Shown piece by piece: positions 25,552-36,800 of a stretch of 64,000 bases of DNA. Below the pieces are notes generated by a model. The model saw only the letters and a program-made list of their open reading frames with translations, had not been told where the DNA came from and searched no databases. The DNA lies in assembly GCA_026261815.1 (NCBI GenBank), contig JAMPIT010000174.1, positions 7,068,001-7,132,000 on the forward strand, written 5' to 3'. Both the position numbers and the translations under genes were made by a program. The stretch comes from Monarcha castaneiventris obscurior (Eukaryota; Chordata; Aves; Passeriformes; Monarchidae). The number at the start of each line of letters is the position of its first letter. Position 1 is the first letter of the stretch.

Positions 25552-27771
25552 ATAGGGAACATCCGTTCTGCAGATGGCAGGGTCTGCTGTCCCCTGCGGT
25601 GGCAGGAGGCAGCACAAGCTACTCAGACTGACACTCAGGTGTCAGAAAACCTTCAGAAACTGTCCTGTAAACCGACTGGAGACTAATCTGTCCTTTTGAT
25701 TTGCTGTGATTTCCACTTTGGTGCAGCAGCCCAGCACTGTAGGCAATGCACCTGGGTGCCCATCAGCACTGATTTGGTCTTTCAAAAAAATAATCACTGA
25801 TTTACCAACCTATGGCTTTAGAGACCTGGTTTCAAAGGAGGCAGCATAAAATAATCTTTCCAGGATCTGAAATGGTCCATTGGATGGGTTTTTTTCACTA
25901 TTTATTTCGATGTATACATTCAGTAAAAGCATAGTATCTAATCCCAACTCCAGTGCCAATGGCTACTTTTTAAATACAACTGTAGCCCTTCTCTGGACAG
26001 TCCTTCTGGGAGGAAGAAAGAGGAAAAGAGGAGCGTAGCAACAACTGAAAAGCCATAACATTCTAACAACGAATATTTATATAATCCCATATAAGCCTTT
26101 TCAGGATTATAATCAATTAAGTGACAATAAATGTAAAGAAGTATTATGGCAATTTAAATACAGTTATAAAAGTGCAGCCTAGATAGGTATGTAAAAAAGA
26201 GAGATTAAAAGTTCCACAGCATTCACAGTAACTTTGCTGGGAAGCCTTGGACCAAACCAAACAATATTCACTGAGTAACACCCAAAAAATTCTCATGTGA
26301 TGTGATTTCTGAAACAAAGCACCCGGGGTGTGGTGAACCCCAATCTTGCTGTGCTGAGAACAGCCAGACTCAGACGCAGTGGCCTCCACTTCTGAGACGT
26401 GCCACCCCACCAATCTATAGCCATGCTGGTTTTGAGCAAGAGGTTGTAGAAACCTACTCTTACACCATATATATTTGTGATGAATTTTTTGAGTGCCATT
26501 TCACAAGCATATTTATGTAGGCTTTACTCCTTCTAGGCCTTTAAAAGCCACATCCAAAACAAGACATTCAATAACTCACAACAATGTTTTCCACCTTCAT
26601 GCTCTGGAAGAAAACCTTTCTTCTTGTCTCCCTCACTCTTTGATACAGTCCCAGAGAGCAGGACACCCATGAACTGCAGTTTGCCTCCCAATTATAGTGA
26701 AAGTTCCCAGCTCCAGCTGCTGCCCAGGGCCAGGGTTTCCCTTCCTGCTCCTGACTCCACTGCACCTTGCAAGAGCTGCAGCCCTGCCTGCTAATGATGC
26801 ACTGCTCAACAGCATCAAAATTATGTTTTACAATGTGATGAGACTGACAAAGTGCTTTGGCTGGCCGAGGCTGTGAGAGAAAAACACCAGGAAGCCAGGT
26901 AAGAGCAGAGTGGCGCAGAAGGGCCTCAGATCTTTATTTCTGACACCCGAAATCATGCCCTCCAGGGCTCCATCCTGACAGGAAAGGCAGGAGCTTGTGC
27001 ATAGAATTTTTCAGGAATGTCTCCATTAGTTTTAATGACCAGGCAAAATTGCAGCACAGATTTTGAACCAGGAACCTGGAAAGTTTTGACAAGCTCTATC
27101 AAAACTTTTGCAGTTCATCTCAAGGACTAGCAGTACAATAAATGTCATTCTCTAGTTTATAGTCGTAATCCTGGAGCAAGAGCTGACGATTGTTAATTTT
27201 ATGCTTTCTTTCTTTCTGCTTACTCATTATGTCAGCATATTTCATTTCTGCTACGGTTTCTGAAATCAATCTTCATTTTAATGTATAGCTCCCTACTGCC
27301 TTTTTTTCCAGTAAACAGATGAAGATTTAGTGTTGGCCTCTAACACACTGAATCCATTTATGATAGTTTACATAATCAGATTTTCGGTGCACTGTAAATC
27401 TGTCTTTAAATGCTTACATTGCTCCAGGAGTAAACTGGTTAACATTCTGAGTTGTTTTTCATCATTTGTGTACAAGTCACCACTTTAAGGAACAGTTAAG
27501 ATGCTATTTTGGTGGGGCTTTAGCACCTTCTATGTGTCATTGATTATTTTTTCCCCAATGGGGAATTTCTACAAATGATGTTGTATTTCTGAATAACAAC
27601 TACTTTGGTCATAAATATCTTCTAAGCTACTAAATGTCAAACTTCCTTGCAGCAGTAGCATAATTCATCTCTTGAATATAGTGATTGACTTTCATAATTA
27701 AACAAAGTGATGAAATTTCACAGGGAGGAACAAGCAAAACTAGCCAAAACCTTCACATGCAGGTGGGTGGT
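25552..27771. other. noncoding sequence, possible conserved element near 27080-27500
   Basis: No gene is visible. The stretch 27080-27500 is AT-rich, non-repetitive and poor in long frames, like conserved noncoding elements. This cannot be tested without alignment. Confidence 0.4.
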
Positions 27772-28420
27772 TGTGGTGGCCAGTGAGCCAGTGCTACAAG
27801 GGACAAAGAGAGTCCACTGGTCGGACAGTCCCTAGTACCAAAAAATCCTCCCCAGGTTAGGGTGAACAGAAGAGGCTTCCCCCAGGATGCTCTGCCCTGT
27901 TAATGTACCCAGTTCTGCTTCCCATTTGCCCTGTTGGCCTCCCTGCCCCTCTGTACTCTATATGTCCCTGCCCTAGAAGGTTCTCCCCTCCCTGTTCCCC
28001 CATTGGCCCTTGCCCCATTGCCACTCCTTCAGAGCTCCCTATTTGCTCCCATACCCTGCTCCCGCCTGCGTTCCGCCCCCGTGCCCTCAGATCATTGGTC
28101 CCTGATGCTCGATCCGCTCCCTTACTTAAACCTGGGCCCTCCATTGTTCTCTGTCTTCGCCCCTGGACCCCTTCACGAGCGTGGCTGCAATAAACTGCTC
28201 CCATGGAACCCCACAGGAAGACCCTTCTGTCTCTTTGCCGTGACCCATTTTAAGGAGCTGTCCGTGTGTGAGTGTGTGTGTGTGTGAGTGTGTGTGTGAG
28301 TGTGTGAGTGTGTGAGCATGTGCTGGTCCTGCCGAGCAGCTTCGCCTTGGAGACGCTTTCAGGAAGGTCACGGCACCTTGTGCTCCAGCACTGACAAGCT
28401 GCAGTGGACAGCCCATGACA
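27772..28420 (+). mobile_element. ERVK-like solo LTR containing a TG microsatellite
   Basis: A pyrimidine-rich U3-like block (about 27898-28160) leads to a polyadenylation signal AATAAA at 28189-28194 and a U5-like tail, in the order expected for a retroviral LTR read on the plus strand. With borders at TGTGGT (27772) and ATGACA (28420), the element is flanked by GGTGGT at 27766-27771 and 28421-28426. That is a 6-bp target-site duplication, as class II (ERVK) elements make. The duplication is low in complexity, so the exact borders are less sure than the LTR itself; the core could be limited to about 27898-28250. A TG-rich microsatellite sits in the U5 side. No gag, pol or env is present, consistent with a solo LTR. 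Confidence 0.58.
28264..28318 (+). repeat. (TG)n microsatellite with GAG interruptions
   Basis: An alternating TG run is interrupted at intervals by GAG. It lies downstream of the AATAAA signal of the surrounding LTR. Confidence 0.92.
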
Positions 28421-28426
28421 GGTGGT

Positions 28427-30250
28427 GAACCTATGAAGCAGCTCTGATGGGAAGCAGGAATGTGCTCCTGCAGGCTGCTCATGGGTTTCCTTCATGTGTC
28501 TGGCACCCTGCTTTTAAGCTCTGAGGAGTATCAGGACTAATAGGAGCAAGACACAAGCCCCGGTGCAGGGCAGTGCAGCCAGGGCTCTGAATGGTCTCTT
28601 CCCACCATGGAGGACCAGACCTCCTCAAGCACGGTGCTTTACTCTGCTGTATCCCTTGCCAGTGGGCCACAGCAGCAAGGTGTAAGCCCAGTGGAAGGGC
28701 CTGGCAGCTGCTGAAGCAGACACCAGAGGAGCCTGCCCAGTTTACCCAGTCGCTTCCCTGATATGGGTTTTAAGAGGCTTCAGCTGAGTCATGGCTCAAC
28801 AGACACATGTGCCACCTTGCCTTGAAGAAATTGGAGGGTGAAGCCCCTCGGCAGCTGCCAGCCAGGCTGGAGCATGGAAACACAGCTGGGCATTGCTTGC
28901 ATTTGCAAGGGTGGGTCTGACCAGCAGCTGATCCTTCCCTGAAGCGTGACATTTCTTCCTCTCTGGTGTGAGGATAGGTTTACAGAGGTGCAACCTATTA
29001 CACAACCTGAGTTTCTGAATTTATTGCAGTAAATCAACAAAATTTCCTCCTAAGGAAGCACACTGGTTCATACCTTCTCATATAAAGCAGACTCAAAACC
29101 AGCCACTTGGTTTATACTTGTGGTTTAAACTTGGTTTATGACTGTGCACACTGAGGTGTTATTAAATCATTTTAGAAGCTGAACTGGTGTGGAGAGTGAG
29201 AAAATTGCATGAGGATGTAGCTTGTGAGTGTGGACAGATGCCAAATACAAAGTGTTCAAGTACAAGGCTGGGAGATAACAGTTGTCCAATGTCACAGCTG
29301 GCTTCAATTGTTTCCTGAGATAGCATTGCCTTGCAAAACTAAGGGTAAAGGAGCAAATGATAATATGGATTTAACTGGACCAAATCCGATGTAATTCCAC
29401 TACAGTTGGGTAAGTATCACTTTGTTTACTTTATGCCAATACACAAGACTTAAAACAGCCAGACATGTCTATTTTAAAATGCTTGGTCCAGGTAAAACCC
29501 TAGGTTTGTCCTGCAGATTTATTTTAAGCACATAGAGTTGCCTAGATGAGGAACAAACTGGGAAAAGAAACAGGTGGTATGGAAGGGACAGAAGAGAGGA
29601 AAGAGCTGGAAGGAGCCAAGACTGAAGTGAAAGCTTGGCAAACATAAGTCAAAATATTTGTACCCCCAAAATACTGAATGAGAAAAAAGTCCCCAACACA
29701 GCCACTAAGCTCTAAAGGGTTCAGATGGCTCATGTGGACAGCAAGCACTGCCTAGGGATGCTGTCCCTGCCAATCTGATACCAACTGCATGATGATATTT
29801 ATGGGACTTTGGGATGTGTTTTTTTTCTTTCAAAACTTAGAAACAGGTTAAAAACATTATTGAAGTTATGATGTTAAACTCTTCAGAGTCTGGAAGTGCT
29901 AGAAAGAAGCACATCTGTGCTCTCTGTGCACGTCCTCTGTTGAGCGGCCTTTAGCCACACACACGGGTCATACCAATAGCCCAGACCCTGCTGTGCTGGG
30001 CTTTCTCCAGTCTTTGACCTCACAGACTCCTGCCCCTGTAATTATGGGCTGTGGCACTCTGCTGAGTTCAGCAGGGCGGGCACGTAGGAAAATTGTCCGG
30101 GAAGTACCTGCTGAATTTACTGAGCTTTCAGGGCTGGATGGCCTCATAGCCATTGAGTGTTAAATTGTTCTGTTAGATACAGACACAAATTCTTCCTAAA
30201 ACTTCGAGTAGTTTCTTTTGCTGGTGTCCAGGACTTTGGCCCTAGAACTG
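28427..30250. other. noncoding sequence, nothing recognised
   Basis: Unique sequence with short frames on both strands. No domain, RNA gene or identifiable repeat is seen. Confidence 0.5.
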
Positions 30251-30271
30251 AAAAAAAAAAAAAAAAAAAAA
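30251..30271 (+). repeat. poly(A) tract, 21 bases
   Basis: An uninterrupted run of A. No processed pseudogene is visible upstream of it, and bird LINEs do not usually leave poly(A) tails, so it is listed as a simple repeat. Confidence 0.95.
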
Positions 30272-30319
30272 GCGTATTACTTAATTGAGAGTATGATCCT
30301 TATCAACCAGGTGGTGCAA

Positions 30320-30807
30320 CACTATGAAGCAAAGGAGAAGGTCAGCACCCAGCAGTCCCTTGATTCCTTTTCCTGGTTTTAAAATCAAGAGGCAAACATG
30401 GTTAAAAGGAAAAAAGGGATTTTACCTTGGTATTTATTTCAAGAATCCTTAGATGCACTACATCCAGGTTGAATGCTAGCTGCAATGCACACCCCCAAAA
30501 GATCTGGTATATCGTTATAGGTTTTAGTAATTAGCATATCTATCATAAATTCCCCAATGAGAGGCTAGAATGAGCCCCCCTCCCCAAGGAACCTTCCCCT
30601 GGATGGTTCTGTCCTAGTTTACAAAATGTGCTCTGGAGAGGACTTTGGGGCCTGGGGAGACTGATCCCTAACTACAATTCTAAAATGTTTAGTTTCTTAG
30701 TTTAACAAACAAGTCCAAGAATGTAGGAAAAAACACTAAGAACACAGAAGTGGTAAAAAGGCATGACAGGGGTATAAAATAAAAGGCAAAAAATCATCAC
30801 GGCATCA
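30320..30807 (-). mobile_element. probable ERV LTR, minus strand, borders uncertain
   Basis: Read on the minus strand, a roughly 480-bp block runs from a U3-like part to a polyadenylation signal AATAAA (complement of 30433-30438) and then a U5-like pyrimidine-rich tail. The block resembles LTR sequence I associate with passerine genomes. Borders are not settled. One pairing gives TAAAT flanks at 30158-30162 and 30853-30857, which would make a longer element. The plus strand also has a TATAAAA/AATAAA cluster near 30774-30784, so the orientation is not certain. Confidence 0.42.
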
Positions 30808-30857
30808 CCCTGAGCTGCCCACTTTTGTCCCCTGTTCCATGTATTCAGCCATAAATT

Positions 30858-33800
30858 TTCACTTACAGAACTACATCCAAATTTATCACTTGCATGGATT
30901 CGAGCTGGATCTAACTTTGTTCTTTCTGAGGGATGTGAACTGTGCTAAGGAGGAGTTTGTCGTAACTAAGGTTGTGCATGCTGCTCTCAGGGAGACCATG
31001 CACTGCTCTAAGGGTGCTGCAGGTTGGTGGGCTCCAGGCAGAAATTTTGATTGCTCACTCATTTGATGGAGTTTTTGTTCCTGCTAGGGAGTTGTATGTT
31101 ATTTGAGGAGGTCTCTGGAGAACTTTTCAATGTGATTGGGGCACAACAGCTGGAAAAGACCAACTGCCCACAGAATAATTATTTATTCTGGGAAAGAGAT
31201 AAGAAGAACTGAGATATTTTTTACTATCTGTTCATATCAGGAGTGTTCCTAACCAGGTATGGATCTGAGCTAGATTTTTAAATTCTCACACGCTTGAACT
31301 TAAAAGTAACCCAAATCAGGCTGCATGGTCAAGGACTGAATATTCAGTCATGGTCATAGACAGGGCTGAATATTCAAGTTCCTTGAATCAAGGAAGAAGA
31401 AAGATGGGCCTGGATAAATACATGTGTATGCAAGAGAAAAAATATGATTGATGAAGTTGGAAACTATGTTGTGCAGCTCTGGGTTCATCCCTGTTTCCAG
31501 CTCCAGCATACATAGAAAGGGTGTTCCCAGCTTTCCAAAACAGGCTGACACAGTGTGCTCATGGATTAGAATAGTTTCTGTGTGCAGAGTACTCCAGCTG
31601 AACATCCTTAAAGTTAGGGTCCTTTTGCAGAGCTGACACAAGGGGACTGGCTGTCCTGGGGGATCTCTAGTAAGCCATATTTACTGTGAGGCTGCTGAGT
31701 GCAATCTCATCTGCACAGATTTGTAATGGAGCTGTTATATGAGTGATTGTGGGATTTGCATTTTTGCGCACATGGAAAGGTGGAGCTCACATTTCTGCAC
31801 AAGGCTAACCTTGAAAATCAGAGCAGGAAGGAAGGAATGTGGGAAGGAATTCACCCTGCAGTGAAAAATGTGGATTTTGATAAGGGAAGCACCCTCAGTC
31901 ATTACCTAGTGAGCATGAAATATATTCCTGAATGGTATAAATGTAGCAGACTCTCTGGTATTTTGATGACAAGACAATGGCACCCTTTCATAGGAAGCAC
32001 CTGAAGGGACTTAGGCTGCAGCTTCCCAGGGTGCTGAGCCACTTGAGCAGCTCCCTGCCTGGGAAGGGGCCCCCTCAGAATAAAATATCTGCCCTGAACA
32101 CACAGGGAGGGAGTTGGTGCTGAGTGAGGGATGTGCTGCTGGCAGACTGGGTTTGGAGCTTTTTGTCACCATGTGTATGCTGAAACACCACATGTACATC
32201 TTGAAAAGCCTGTTCAACTTAAAAAAGAAAGAAGAAAGAAAAGGTGTAAACTGGATGTCCTCCATGTACACTCTATTAGATTCTCTAATCAGATAATATA
32301 TTGGTCAGCAATAGACTACAATACCCAAAACTTAAATCAGCTACTATTGGGCTATATATTTTAAGGCAGAAAGTTGGCATAGAGTCAGGCAAACCAGTCC
32401 TTGGACCCACTCAGTCAGAAATACATCTAACAACAAATTCGCAGCAGAAATTTCAAAAGAATGGGAGAAAACACAGCCAGTGTGAGAGTATATATGCTCT
32501 TTCTGTTTACTGAGCCCTCATGGTTCCTCTTTTTTCCCCAGCCAGAAGATTCTCAGATTTAACATTTAAAGTGGAAGTGGCAATGCTCCTGTAATTTCTT
32601 GACACTTTTAAATGCATGTGTAAATGTGATTTCTTAATTAACAATGAAGCAGAAAAGTTTGCTGAAGAGGACTCAGTAGAAAGTTTTTGAAGTTGTATTT
32701 ATAAACAAATTGCAAATCTCCTCAAATCCATAATTATCTGTCACAACTGATGAGCACTGAAAATATCTTCCAAGATTTTGTTAACCCTTTAGAGATGTTG
32801 GAGCTGTGATTTGTTACAGCTTTGTTACTTCAAACAGGGCATGTTAATATGAAGTTTATATTCACCACATGGTTCTGTGAACTGGATTTAGGGGAAAGAG
32901 CAAACACTGTGAAACTCTGATGAAGTCTGGAGAGCTGGTGAAAGCATGCTTGCACAGACAGCATAGAGCCATAGACACCCTCTACACTCTTGTGGGATGT
33001 TCCTTAACATGAATGGCAAGCTGAAAATGCTGGTTGGCTGCCCCAAATGCCAGCTGTGCCCACAGGCTCATCTCTCAGCACTTCCTACTTCTGAGGACTC
33101 CAAAACATGCTGAATAAGCTGTGGGCATCACCCCTTCTAGTTCTGGCAGGGAAGCTGGGAGGTGGGAAGGAGACTGCATTGTACCTGCTCCTCCATATGT
33201 GGGTTTTACCTGATGCAGCCCAGTGTGAGCCTGAAGCATCCCCAGCCACCCGCCTCCAGAAGGACCAGTCACACAATCATCAGAGTTTTGACATCATTTC
33301 CTTACCTTTTTAAATTACTATTAGTATCAAGAGCAAAAATGCTGTCCCAGCTCTTGGATTTTTGACTGACGCGTAGACTGTGAGAAGGGTGGGTGCAGCT
33401 GTTCCTGGTGTCCTGCCCCAGTGCCCTTCAGCAGAGATCCCATTCTTTCAGGATGGATGTTTGGAAGACACCTATCTCTCAGTTTCATCCAATCTGCATA
33501 ATGTCACACTTCTGACACCACAGCCACCCCCAGATACTCTTGAGCAGTTGAGCAGACACGTGTCCTGCTAAATGTGCCACACCTGTCACACCAGAGTTCC
33601 CTTATACCCTGAATTAGAAGCTGGTGAAAATACGGCTGCTGGTCCAGCAGCGACAGTGGGAAATATGGAGAAGGGACGCAGCGTGGTTTGAGCCTAACAC
33701 TGGGCCTGGAATGGCCCTGGTCAGAGCTGAGATCTGAGCATCCATCCTGTAGGAATGTTGTTTCAGGAGCTTTTAAGTAGCTCACACTGGTCACATGTGC

Positions 33801-36800
33801 AATATGGGACCCTCCAATGTATCCTTTCAAAGTCTGTCAAAAAATAGACTCTCAAATATATTGCTGTGCATTTAGAAACAGAGTTACAGAAAAAAATTAC
33901 ATCTCATAATAGTGATGTTTCTGACAGATATATTCCTCAATTAATGCTATTTGGACTTGTGGTAAAAAAGTGAAAATGCCAGCAGTATCTCATTCTACAG
34001 CCTCACTCTTAAGATTTTTGATAGTAAAATAATTCAACATTTCAAGATAATTTCCCCCAGCTAATCCTTGGCCTTGAGTATGCTGCAAAAAAACATTCCA
34101 GTGTGTTCAAATAATAAGAATTACTGCTGGCATAAAAAGGAGGAGCTCAGCATCAAGGACAACATCCAGTTTTATCATGCTCCCATGTAGCCTGCTGAAG
34201 ATAATAAAAAGAGATTACTCCAAACAGAAATTTTTGTTTGTTTCTAGCATTCAAAATAATAATCTCAAAAATGATCCTGAAGGCTCAAGGATGGCAAAGA
34301 CCTTTGCATACAATAAATATTTTAATAGCTCATTTTTCAAGTTTATTCCTGGCAGTCAATAAGTACTTTTTTCCCTCTAAGTTTGTTTTGAACCATGGCT
34401 GTATTTATTTTGGGATGAGGAGAACTGCATGATGCTTCTCCTCCATTCCTGGGACTACAGTCCAATGAAGTGAATGAAACACTAACATTAGCAGTAGTGG
34501 CACTCCTTGCTCATCCTTTGGTTCATCTCCTGTGTTAGGCTGAGCACTGTAATCTTTCCCTTAAGCCTTCCATGTAGCAGCCAACCCATGGAGCCTCTGA
34601 TTTCTCAGACTGAACCCCCAGCCTTCCCCAGCTCCCGCTGTGAAAGGGGCACTGTGGCACCCCCAGCACTGCACAGCTCAGAGAGAGCACAATGGCAGGA
34701 GGAGGGAACTGAGGTCTTTGCAGTGCCAGAACATAAGACATTTCTTCCATGAGGCAAATGTGGGTTTGTGGTTCAGGAAAACTTTTGGGACCTGGCTTTC
34801 TATCCCCTGGAGTTTTTAATTGTAAACCAAAAAGCTATACACAGAATTGTTTGGAGAAAAGGAGCTGAAGTCTTAATTTTAGACTAAAAATTGCATTTCC
34901 AGATGGAGTTTGTAGTTTTGTAACCTAAAGCTGTGGTGTGTATTAATGCACCCAAAGTGGTGGCACAAGTTTGTTTTGCAAAGATAGCAAAGCAAGGCTG
35001 AAATGAGTCCTAGCTGAAGGCAACAGCACAATTCTTGTGGTCCTCAAGGACCTGAGATTTTCTTTAGGAATGGAGATGGCTGAAGTTCAGAGGAGAACAA
35101 AATTCAGAGATGACTGAAGTTTTCAGTTGTGTTTCTAGCGAAGCACAACTTCCTCTGGCTGATCCCCGAGGCAGCACCAAATGTCTTGCAAAGGCAGCCC
35201 TGCCTGAGGGAAAACTCCTATCCCTGCCTGTCACCTCTGTTTTCCATCCCTTGGGGATGAGTTCAGGGGTGCTGCTCAAAGTGGGACCTTAGAGGCAGAT
35301 GGAGAGGGATGGGGGCAGAGAGCAACTCACAACAACTCTGCCTTTCCCACCTGCAAAGCCAGCATGTGTCAGCTCGCCTCACCACTCACTGTGGGGGAGC
35401 AGAGGGGAGTCTCCACCATCACCCCTGTGTCTGGCTGGTGAAGTGGGGGAAGCCCCTCTGTCCCAGGCTGGCAGAGGGAAGGGGAGGGAGCAGGATTCCA
35501 GGCAGTGCTGCTGGAGGAATGTTTATATAGGTCTTGTTGGTTCATAATTACTTGCTGGAGGACAGGAGAGTATTCACAGAGGGGGAAGGACGAAGTGACA
35601 ATGCTTTGGAGAGGGGCAGAATTGCATTGTCAGGCAATTGGCAAGGGCCAGAGTCATCCTGTGGCTTCACCTTCACCAGCAACAATGAAAAAGCAGCAGT
35701 GTGGCCAATGCCACCACCTCTCCATTAGTCTTTGCTGCTCCTGCGTTTTCTCTTCTACTGAAGCAGCTGCTCTCCATGTGCTGAATCAAATCAGACGATG
35801 TAACTCAACAAAAGGCTGAGTTTTGGTGGTTTTATTTTAAAAACCCTGTAGGTATTTTTCAGCTAGATCAACCATCTGAACAGGTTTACTCTAAGGCTGT
35901 ACTAGCAGAGCAGAAGCACTGGCACAGGTTGAAGATGAAGGAGAGAGCCCAGCTGAGCCCACAGTGCACACAGAGAGGTAACCCTGGAGTGCTACATTTG
36001 TGGAGCAAAAGCCAGTAACTCTGGAAAACTAATGCCCCTCTCATGCACATGGGGAAGAAGTACAAAGCTGATCCTCAGATAAAATCTTTATTTCTGAAAT
36101 TTTTTTTAATCATCTTTTAAATTCTGATTCTGGTAGCACTATGGTTTGTATGCCTTCCACCTGCAGTTTTCATTCTTAATTAAATGAGAGTGGTCACAAG
36201 AGGACAATGTCTGACACGAGGAGTAAGGAACAAGGAAATAGTAAAACAACCACGAGTCAATGAAGGGCAGTGAATTCACTGTGAGTGGTGAAATGCAGGA
36301 GGGACAGGTAAGCAAACAGGATGACTGGCAGATTTTACTGCAAAGATGGAAGGGTCCATCCCCACCATAGCTTTATTGCTGTTGGAAATAGTTGTAAGCC
36401 CTGTGTTGCTCCTGTGCTGGATGTGGCCAGTGGCCCAGGCACTCCAGCAGGAAGCAGCCACCTGCACACCAGTCCTGTAGGGACTTCTCCTGCTGTCTCC
36501 AAGTTTGTATTGTTAGTGTTATCTGAAAATTCAGGGCTAAGGATACAGCTGTGTCTCCCTTTTTCCTTCTGCATGCTTGTGTGTCCTCTGCCAATTGCAC
36601 ACTCAGTTCCCAGAACATGCTCTAAATTCAGTGTTTACAGCTTGCTAATTCCATGCAAGTTTCCCTGATGGAGATGCAAACATTAATTGACCATGCACTT
36701 TGATACTCAAGAAAAAAGTTTCCCTTTTCTGCTGATTTTTACATACCTGTATGATTGCAAATGTTTCTTCTATCTGTAGGGAGCACTGGCCCATTGTTTA

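Noticed and set aside
30251..30271. Poly(A) tail of a processed pseudogene
   Set aside because: No coding sequence or gene remnant lies upstream, and such retrocopies are rare in birds because CR1 does not use poly(A) tails.
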